From Rugalucina vietnamica (taxonomy: Eukaryota; Mollusca; Bivalvia; Lucinida; Lucinidae): a stretch of 64,000 nt of DNA. Shown one piece after another: positions 52,287-61,500 of the stretch. The position numbers were made by a program, and so were the translations under genes. How positions within the stretch are numbered: the stretch's first letter is position 1; the number at the start of each line of letters is the position of its first letter. The notes under the pieces were generated by a model. It saw only the letters and a program-made list of their open reading frames with translations. It had not been told where the DNA came from and did no database searches. The stretch lies in NCBI GenBank assembly GCA_964017185.1, contig OZ024883.1, positions 44,756,395 through 44,820,394 on the forward strand, written 5' to 3'.

Positions 52287-52499
52287 ATGTTGAATATTTT
52301 CCAGACACTGACTATAAGAATCTTTCAGGAGTTTGTGGATAGGATAAACTGGGAAAGAAAATACAGCACAAACTTGAAAGCATTACAAAAAATGTTACAA
52401 CTGCATGAAGAGCTCTTTCCGGACATAGTAGCCATTCGGCTAGCATCGACCAAATCAAAGGTGACAAGGACAACAGAGAGGTATAGACGGAATAAATAG
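52287..52499 (+). CDS. Possible orphan terminal exon, function unknown
   Basis: I do not recognise the product. A frame of up to 70 codons ends in TAG at 52497-52499. The sequence EFVDRINWERKYSTNLKALQ and KMLQLHEELFPDIVAIRLAS looks like a real amphipathic, charged protein with natural composition, unlike the repeat-derived frames nearby. Candidate acceptors are TTTTCCAG (52304) and CTTTCAG (52329). AATAAA overlaps the stop codon, so a poly(A) signal is available. No upstream exon is identified. It could be the last exon of an unseen gene, a retrocopy fragment or chance. Confidence 0.35.
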   Translation: MLNIFQTLTIRIFQEFVDRINWERKYSTNLKALQKMLQLHEELFPDIVAIRLASTKSKVTRTTERYRRNK

Positions 52500-52915
52500 A
52501 AAACATGCAGTTAATCACAGCAGAACCCATTTCGTAATGGTCAACAGAAATCACTTGAGGGCTTAAATTGATTTTATAGGGCCCCAATCTTTGCCCTAAG
52601 TCTGCTATGATTTAGCAACAAGTATTTCTCACCCACTGTAAAACAAGATTTCTCCAAATGTACAAGAAAGCTTATTCTGTAGTTGGATCAGCTTACTTCA
52701 GTTCTCATGTATTTCCTTACCAATACTTTCTATCTAGATGTTAGCGTTAGTATATTCTTTAGGGCCATGGTCAACAGCTAAGGTCATGTTGGGATGGTTG
52801 GTTATCCTTTCTGGGAAAGCCCTTCTTGAATCAGTAATACGGGAAGAATGACCATTTAAATACCAAACCAAATTTTTGTGAAAGAATTGCACAGAGGATA
52901 TGGCACACAGTCTGC
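52500..52915. other. Intergenic, nothing recognised
   Basis: No feature identified. Confidence 0.45.
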
Positions 52916-52919
52916 TTTA

Positions 52920-53465
52920 TTGTCTACGCGCCAGCGCGTAGACTACTCTAAGGTTTGAGATTGACCTACTTACAAGACAACTCATACACCTCTCTACAAC
53001 TGCAACTGCACGTTTGAGTCTAGTGGCTTGACCATCGTGTTAGTATGATTCCGGGTCGTTTCGCCAAGGACCGTGTAAACACCCCCAAACACCCATGCAA
53101 CCTCCCTTTGGTTGGTAACATTTGTACCAATGGTGCAGTAGGTACCAAAAAATGGGGCAAATTGTTAAATTCGTGGAACTGGTGCATGATTGCATTCTAT
53201 CTATTTAGCAACAACGGAATGAAATGAACCGACGGTATTGTGACGCTATATGGTCAGGTATGAAAGCTTTGACCGCGCCCCACCTGCCGTGTAGCCAATT
53301 ACATTCTATCCAAGCCACAACGGAATGAAATGAACCGACAGTATCGTGACGGTCGATTGTCAGGTATGAATGCTTTTATTTCTGTTCAGTCAAATGCACC
53401 ACGATGAAATGGGAGTACGGTCAGATTCTTTGACATTCTAGTTTATATATGCGAAGCGTAGACCA
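52920..53465. mobile_element. Family F element with TCTACGCGC hairpin end
   Basis: Opens with TCTACGCGCCAGCGCGTAGA (perfect hairpin) and ends TTCTAGTTTATATATGCGAAGCGTAGACC. A ~115 bp segment with AACGGAATGAAATGAACCGA is duplicated (53212 and 53320). Its ending GGTCAGATTCTTTGACATTC matches the ending of the pearl-like element at 18600. Confidence 0.6.
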
Positions 53466-53738
53466 AGCTTTTTGTTAAAGCTTATACTTGTTACCAATTA
53501 GAAATGCTATCCATAAGTCATCGAGCTATACCACCAGGTGTGCGAGTATGATAAGCCATGTTTACCTGTCATAAGGTCAGAAAATACAGTCACTACACAG
53601 AGAACACTACGGCCAATTAGGGATTAGCTACAACCAACCAACCAAATTCACTCAGGTGGCTTTCTCTTGTCTGATCTAATGTAGCTCAACATTAGAATTA
53701 TAGCCAGACAGATATCGGCTGGAAGCTTCAAAAGATGC

Positions 53739-54068
53739 TCAGTACTTATGGCCAGCCACTGTATATCTATTTAAGCTTATCACTGGTTCCCTATTGCTTG
53801 TGCTCATCTTATGATTTAATATTGATAATGTGGTAGCCAAGAGTTCAATGTCAACATCCTCTAAGTTTGGACGTTTTTTCTTAAACTTTTGAATAGTTTC
53901 AACAATATAAAACAACAGGGAAGAGGGGTATGGTAGTGCTTTATAAGAACATCTTCTTTTAGATCTCAGTGCTTTGAAAATTAGCTGCAAATACCAATTA
54001 TCTTCCATAAAGCCTGCATTATCTATCTTCTGATACTGAGTCGATCAATTTCTGATCATCACCTGCAC
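53739..54068 (-). pseudogene. Unrecognised minus-strand frame next to a repeated block
   Basis: The minus strand has GDDQKLIDSVSEDR and a stop at 54068-54015, a block also found at 15556 and 56540. An 89-codon frame follows (MEDNWYLQLIFKALRSKRRC, then YIVETIQKFKKKRPNLEDVD). The product is unknown to me. Because the flanking block is repeated, I think it is a fragment of an unclassified mobile element rather than a host gene. Confidence 0.35.
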
Positions 54069-54130
54069 AGAAATAATAAATCTACAGTCGCTCTCTAAAA
54101 CTAGATTCCAGGCATGGCAATAAAAAAAGA

Positions 54131-56522
54131 TTTTTAGCTCACCTGAGCCGAAGGCTCACAGGTGAGGTTATAGGATAGGTAGGCATCCGGCGTCCGTCCG
54201 TCTGTCGTCGTCCACAATTTTCAAAGATCTTCTCCTCTGAAACCCCTTGGCCAATCAAAGCCAAATTTTATAGGAAGCATCTATAGGAAGGGGGAACGAA
54301 AGTGTATATAAATTATCCAAGTCGCCGCCACACCCATATGGTAAAAACCCTTAAAAAATCTTCTTCAGAACCGGTGGACCGATTTCAACGAAACTTGGCA
54401 TGAAGCATCGATGGCTCAAGCACTTCAATGTGTATATAAATCATGACCCTGTGATGACCTTGACCTATTTTATGGCAAGGTCAACATAGGTCGCCAATGC
54501 ATTTGAATGGGGAAAACTGTTAAAATGTCATTTAAAGTGAAAGTCTTGCAGGAAATGGGCAGAAGGACTGAATATTGATGATTCTCAAAAAAATTGGACC
54601 CCAGGGGCTCATGTACCCCCACCCCGGGGCAATATACATGTATATCTCTATAATATTCAGTAGCCTTCTTCTCTGAAACCGCTTGGCCAATGAAAGCCAA
54701 ATTTTATGTGAAGCATCAATAGGAAGGGATAACCAATGTGTATATAGATAATCTAGGTCACATGACCAGAATGGCCGCCATGCCCATATATGGTAAAAAC
54801 CCTTCAAAAATCTTTTCCGGAACCGGTGGACCGATTTCAATGAAACTTGGCTTGAAGTATCAATGGCTCAAGTACTACAATGTGTATATAAATCATGACC
54901 CTATGGTGACCTTGACCTATTTTACGGCAAGGTCAACATAGGTCCCCTATGCATTTGAATAGGGAAAACTGTTAAAATGTCATTTAAAGGGAAAATCTTG
55001 CAGGAAATGAGCAGTAGGACTGAATATTAATGATTCTAAAAAAATTGGACCACAGGTCCAAAAAAATCTGCCCCACCCCGGGGCAATGTACATGTGTATT
55101 ATCATAATATTCAAATATTTTCTTCTCTGACACCGCTTGGCCAATCAAAGCCAAATTTTATGTGAAGCATCTACAGAATGGGGGAATCAGTGTGTATATA
55201 AATAATCTAGGTCACATGACCAAGTTGGCCGCCATGCCCATATACGGTAAAAACCCTTAAAAAATCTTCTTCTCTGGAACTGGTGGACAGATTTCAAAGA
55301 AACTTGGCATGAAGCATCGATGGCTCAAGCACTTCAATGTGTATATAAATCATGACCCTATGGTTACCTTGACCTATTTTACGGCAAGGTCAACATAGGT
55401 CCCCTATGCATTTGAATAGGGAAAACTGTTAAAATGTCATTTAAAGGGAAAATCTTGCAGGAAATGAGCAGTAGGACTGAATATTAATGATTCTGAAAAA
55501 AAATTGGACCACAGGGGCTCATCTGCCCCACCCCTGGACAATGTACATGTGTATTATCATAATATTCAAACATTTTCTTCTCTGAAACTGCTTGGCCAAT
55601 CAAAGCCAAATTTTATGTGAAGCATCTACAGAATGGGGGAATCAATGTGTATATAAATAATCTAGGTCACATGACCAAGTTGGCCGCCATGCCCATATAC
55701 GGTAAAAACCTTAAAAAAATCATCTTCTCTGGAACTGGTGGACAGATTTCAAAGAAACTTGGCATGAAGCATCGATGGCTAAAGTACTACAATGTGTATA
55801 TAAATCATGACCCTGTGGTGATCATGATCTATTTTACGACAAGATCAACATAGGTCGCCTATGCATTTGAATGGGGAAAACTTTTATAAAGTCATTTGAG
55901 GTGAAAATCTTGCAGGAAATGGGTAGTAGGACTGAATATTAATGATTCTGAAAAAAGTTGGACCCAAGGGCTTATATGGCCCCACCCCTATGGCCCCACC
56001 CCGGGGCAATATACATACTTGTATATTACCATAATTTTCAAACATCTCTTCTGAAACCACTTGGCCAATTAAAGCCAAATTTTATGTGAAGCATCCATAG
56101 GATGGGGGAACCAATGTGTATATTAATAATTTAGGTCACATGACCAAGATGGCCGCCATGCCCATATATGGTAAAAATCCTTCTCTGAAACCAAAAGACT
56201 GATTTCAAGGAAACTTGGTGAGAAGCATCAATGGCTAAAGTACTCCAATGTATATATAAATCATGACCTTGTGATGACCTTGACCAAGTTTATGGCAAGG
56301 TCAACATGGGTTGCCTATGCATTTGAATGGGGAAAACTGTTAAAATGTCATTTGAAGGGAAAAGCTAGCAGGAAATTGGCAAAGATTATTCTGAAAAAAG
56401 AAAATGGCCCAAGGGCTTCATCTGCCCCTGCACTGGGGTTAAATACCATAATATTCAAACATGTTTATTGGTATATGCAGCAGATCTCAGGTGAGCGTTT
56501 ACAGGACCATTGGTCCTCTGGT
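54131..56522 (+). mobile_element. Family E element, copy 3, five internal units
   Basis: TTTTTAGCTCACCTGAGCCG to GCGTTTACAGGACCATTGGT-CCTCTGG. The unit containing GCCAATCAAAGCCAAATTTT and GACCTTGACCTATTTTA recurs at about 54250, 54690, 55140, 55595 and 56065, a spacing near 450 bp. Many short frames inside are by-products. Confidence 0.9.
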
Positions 56523-56782
56523 TTTTTTATGACTGTGTACTGAGTCGATTAATTTCTGACCATTACCTCAGGAGCTGTGGAAATATGGCTTGTTCAAGGA
56601 CACAACCAATGGCGCCGCGGCTGAGGATCTAACCTGGGACTAATGACCCCTACATTTCTTCTTGAAACGTCACATGCTTAAATAAAATTGGGGGTGGCCG
56701 GTGCACTCGACTCATTGCCCCGAAATCAGAACTTTTCAGATTTTACTCGTATATTTAAAAACTGCTCCGTGTGGAGCATATG

Positions 56783-57967
56783 TTTTAGCTCACCTGAGCC
56801 AAAAGCTCACGTGAGCATATAGTACAGTTCAACCTCATTATAATACGCCTCATTATAATGCGGTTTTCAATATAACACGGCCATGTCATGGTCCCCTAAA
56901 TGATTATTTTGCTATATGCCTATTGTAAATAACCTCATTTTAACACAGTTCACTGATAACACGGTCTGTTTCCATGGACCCCAAAGATAGCGTTATAATG
57001 AGGTACCCATGCTCTGGCATCCGTCATTGTAGTTGTTGTCGTTGTCCACAGTGTTCAAACATCTTCTCCTCTGAAACCGCTGGGCCAATCAAAGCCAAAC
57101 TTCATGTGGGCCATCCTTAGGAAGGAAGAACCAAAGTTTGTATAAATGGTCTAGGTCACATGACCAACATATGATAAAAACCTTTAAAAATCTACTCTGA
57201 AATCGGTGGACCGAATTCAACAAAATTTGGTATGTAGCATCAGGGACTCTGGCCCATCAAAGTTTGTATAAAGCATGACCTTTGGTTGACCTTGACCTAT
57301 TTTCAGCAAGGTAAAATTTGGTCACTTCAGCTTTTCAATGGGAAAAAGTGAAAACATTGGATTTTTCAGGAAGGGTGTGAAGCATATGAGCTGAAAAGTG
57401 GTATATACAGACAACCTGTTTAGTTAATGAGGTGTGATTATTCAAGGTCAAGGTCATTTCTTGACCTTGTTTAAAGGTCATTTACATTTCAAACTTAATT
57501 TTCTCAGAAACCGCTCGGCCAATCAAAGCCAAATGTTATGTGTAATATCCTTAGGAAGGGACAATTAAAATTTTGTATAAATGGTCTAGGTCATATAGCC
57601 ACCATGCCCAAAAACCTTAAAAAAATCTTCCTCTATGGAACAGATAACCAGATTTCAATGAAACTTGATATGTAGCATCACAGACTTGGGCTCATCGAAG
57701 TTTATATAAAACATTACCCTTGGATGACCTTGACCCATTTTATGGCAAGGTTGAATATAGTCACACAGGCTTTTCATTGGGACAGAGTGTAAGCAATGGA
57801 TTTTTCAGAATGTTTCTTAGCTTGTGACCTGAAAATTGGTAAATGTGTTAATAAAATTGAGTAATTAAGGTCAAGGTTACTATTACCTTGGCCAACATGA
57901 CCTGGGCCAAAAGTCATTTTCATAGACCAAATCTCAGGTGAGCATTTTCAGGATCATTGGTTCTCTG
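56783..57967 (+). mobile_element. Family E element, copy 4
   Basis: TTTTAGCTCACCTGAGCCAA to CAGGTGAGCATTTTCAGGAT. It carries a Tigger-like MITE near its left end and reaches to about 60 bp before the acyltransferase exon. Confidence 0.85.
56825..57003. mobile_element. Tigger-like MITE inside family E copy 4
   Basis: CAGTTCAACCTCATTATAAT to GCGTTATAATGAGG, inserted at TA within the ATAGTATACCCATG stretch of the host element. It is 179 bp, with CCTCATT-TAACAC motifs inside. Confidence 0.8.
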
Positions 57968-58050
57968 TTTTTTTTTACAGCAATGCATAAAAATAGTTTA
58001 CACTTTACAGCTTTACTTTACTCTTTCAGATCAGCAGTTAAGCTGTCAAG

Positions 58051-58549
58051 ATGGTGAAAATTCTAGGAATGGAATATGCTCCCCTGAACATTCCCTTACA
58101 CAGACGGATAGAAACATTCTGTGTGTTCCAGTGGGTGTGTACTTTCTTGTTTGCTGGATTTGGTTGCTTGGGTCTTTTCATATATCTGTTGTTCACAAGA
58201 TACTATTGGATCTCATTTCTATATTTAGGATGGTATGTATATGATACATATATAAATGACACTGCAAATCGTGGAGCACGTCCAATAAGCTTCATTCGAC
58301 ACAACATTGTATGGAAATACATGGCTCAGTATTTCCCAGCCAAACTTCATAAAACAGTTGACCTGGATCCAAAGAAAAGTTTCATTTTTGGTCTTCATCC
58401 ACATGGGATACTTCATACGAGTGGATTTCTGTCGTTTGCCTCCGAGGGTACAGGATTCTCCAAGTTGTTTCCTGGGATAATGCCACACCTATTGATACTG
58501 GCAGGACAGTTTGAATTTCCTTTTTACAGAGACTATCTTCTCACTTCAG
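58051..58549 (+). CDS. MOGAT2: MOGAT2-like coding exon 1
   Basis: Starts MVKILGMEYAPLNIPLHRRI, holds the membrane segment and HPHG motif, and ends FYRDYLLTSG in phase 1 at donor GTAATT. The preceding acceptor is ACTCTTTCAG at 58020-58029. Confidence 0.9.
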
Positions 58550-61500
58550 GTAATTGTACTTACAATACAGTAACAGTGTAGGAAGCCTTGAAAAAGTGGT
58601 ATTAAATGTTAATATATTGGTTTATATTAATTTAATAATTAAAAATCACCAAAACTTATAAACATGAAACTAATTTGGACACAGTCATTATAAAGAGGTT
58701 TGAATATTTTTTACAGACAAACATGCTTGTGTTAGATAAGACAATTTTTAGCTCACATGAGCCGAAGGTTCACCAGGCAAGCTTATAGTATACCCATGCT
58801 CTGGCGTCCGTTGTCGTCCGTCGTCGTCTACAATTTCAAAGATCTTCTCTGAAACCATATGGCCAATCAAAGCCAAACTTCATGCTGAGCATCCTGAGGA
58901 AAGGGGAAAGAAAGTTTATATAAAATGGTCATGGCCAATCAAAGCCAAACTTCATGCTGAGCATCCTGAGGAAAGGGGAAAGAAAGTTTATATAAATGGT
59001 CCAGGTCACATGACAAAGATGGCCGCCATGGCTATAAATAGCAAAAATCTTTAAAAATCTTCTCCAGAACCAGTAAGCCTATGACTTTGAAACTTGGCAT
59101 GAAGCTTCAGGGAGAGGGGCTCTACAAAGTTTATATAAATCATGACCCTGGGATGACCTTGACATATTTTATGGCAAGGTCAACATAGGTGGTCCATGCA
59201 TTTGAATGAGGAAAATTGTCAAAATGTCATTTGAAGAGAAAAACTTAAAGGAAATGGGCAAATGGACTGAAGATTTAAGATTCTGAAAAAAAAAATTGGT
59301 CCCCAAGGCATGATCTGACCCCACCCCGGGGCAATATACATGTATATCACCATAATATTCAAAGATCTTCTCTGAAACCGCTTGGCCAATCAAAGCCAAC
59401 TTTATTACGAAGCATCTAAAGGAAGGAGGAACCAATGTATACATAAATAATCCAGGTCACATGACCAAGATGGCGGCCTTGTCCATATATGGTAAAAATC
59501 TTTCAAAAACCTTCTTTTGGACCAATTTCAACAAAACTTGGCATGTAGTATTGTGGACTAGAGTACTACAATGTGTTCATAGATTATGACCCTGTGATGA
59601 CCTTGACCTATTTTACAGCAATATAGGTCGCCCATTATCATAATAGTCAAAGAAGTTTATTGGTATATATCCCAGGTCTCAGGTGAGCGTTTACAGGACC
59701 ATTGGTCCTCTAGTTTATAAATTGCTTGTGCATACACGACTTGTAGTTGTTGATTTTTATGCAGCGCCATGAATCAGATTCAGAGATAGGACCTATAACA
59801 GCATCATAACATTGACCAAGGTGTTGACGAAGTGGTGCATTCTGTAACGAACAGCCGAGCCAAGCCACAGAAACCCTGTCAGTGGAAAAGCATGCTCATC
59901 CACCAAGGGTGGTTTACTGCGCTATATACCTAACACTTACTCTAATCACAAAGTTTCGAGTTTCTTATTTGCATATTACTACCCGCTAATATGCCGCTAA
60001 TACGTTGCACCAACGTATTCTACAAGGGAGACTATCCCGTTACATTACTTCCCCCTCCGAGAAGACTCGCCCCGAGTCTTGGCCTGGGGACTACATGGGT
60101 AAGGCAACTCCGTTCTGGCAGTTGTCATCATCCCACCGCTGCCACCAAATGTAACGAACAGCCGAGCCGAGCCACAGAAACCCTGTCGATGGAAAAGCAT
60201 GCTCATCCACCAAGGGTGGTTTCCTGCGCTATATACCTAACACTTACTCTAATCACAAAGTTTCGAGTTTCTAATTTGCATATTACTACCCGCTAATATG
60301 CCGCTAATACGTTGCACCAACGTATTCTACAAGGGAGACTATCCCGTTACATTACTTCCCCCTCCGAGAAGACTCGCCCCGAGTCTTGGCCTGGGGACTA
60401 CTTGGGTAAGGCAACTCCGTTCTGGCAGTTGTCATCATCCCACTTCTGACACCAAATGTAACGAACAGCCGAGCCAAGCCACAGAAACCCCGTCGGTGGA
60501 AAAGCATGCTCATCCACCAAGGGTGGTTTCCTGCGCTATATACCTAACACTTACTCTAATCACAAAGTTTCAAGTTTCTAATTTGCATATTACTACCCGC
60601 TAATATGCCGCTAATACGTTGCACCAACGTATTCTACAAGGGAGACTATCCCGTTACATTTCCATCGTGTTCTATTTCAGAGAGTTCTTGTTGATGTTAC
60701 TTGGTGCACCACTGCATTCTGAATTTCTTTACACTATTTGAGCCGTCTCATGGGAAAACCAACAATCTGCATAGGCAAAAACAAAGACGCAGATCAGCTT
60801 CGCAGTAACTGCGAAGCTGATCAGCGCCTTTGTTTTCGCTACTCGGATAGTACAATTCCTCTTCTACTTAAATCTTCTAGCTCTTTTCTGTGCTTGTACA
60901 GCCCGGTTTGTATCCGACCTGTTGGGAAACCACATTGTTGGTTTTCCCTCAATGTGGCTCATTTGTTACTTCTGATCTATATGTACAGGTATGGCGTCCG
61001 TATCTCGGGACAGTTTTCGCTGGATCTTGACTCATCCAGGTCATGTTGCCTGTGTTGTGGTTGGAGGGGCAGTAGAAGCCCTGGAGGCTCGGCCTGGCTG
61101 CTATAACCTGGTCCTACATAAACGCAAGGGATTCATTAAACAAGCATTGCGATATGGGTAGGTCTTTACGTTCCATTAGCTCAACCAATAAATGGTCCGT
61201 AACCAATAGATGATATTCAAATGATAAATTATACATGTATCACACTTACAAATTATCTTAGTTTATGATGAATAGTTTAGTCACCTTTTAGGTGATTAGT
61301 TTAGATTTTAGGTGTAACTAATGATATTTCACTGCTGTTTTAGAACTCAAATGATATTGGTAAAACTGCAGTGAACAACTCAAATATGAATTCAAATGAC
61401 CCAGGGATAGATTATCCATTCATATTTCACACAAAACACAAACCCACATGTCATTCATTTCCCTATCTGTTTCAGTGCATCACTAGTGCCTGTGTTCCAT

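Noticed and set aside
54131-59714. Many 60-100 codon frames in both directions
   Set aside because: All fall in family E elements and recur wherever the unit recurs; none has a domain or splice context.
59991-60603. Two nearly identical 101-codon plus-strand frames
   Set aside because: They lie across the repeated LTR/internal units of the TRIM array, antisense to the element; duplication of the array explains the repetition.
59837-60725. GCATTCTG on both sides of the TRIM array as a target duplication
   Set aside because: The right copy lies about 55 bp beyond the LTR end, so it does not abut the element; probably coincidence.
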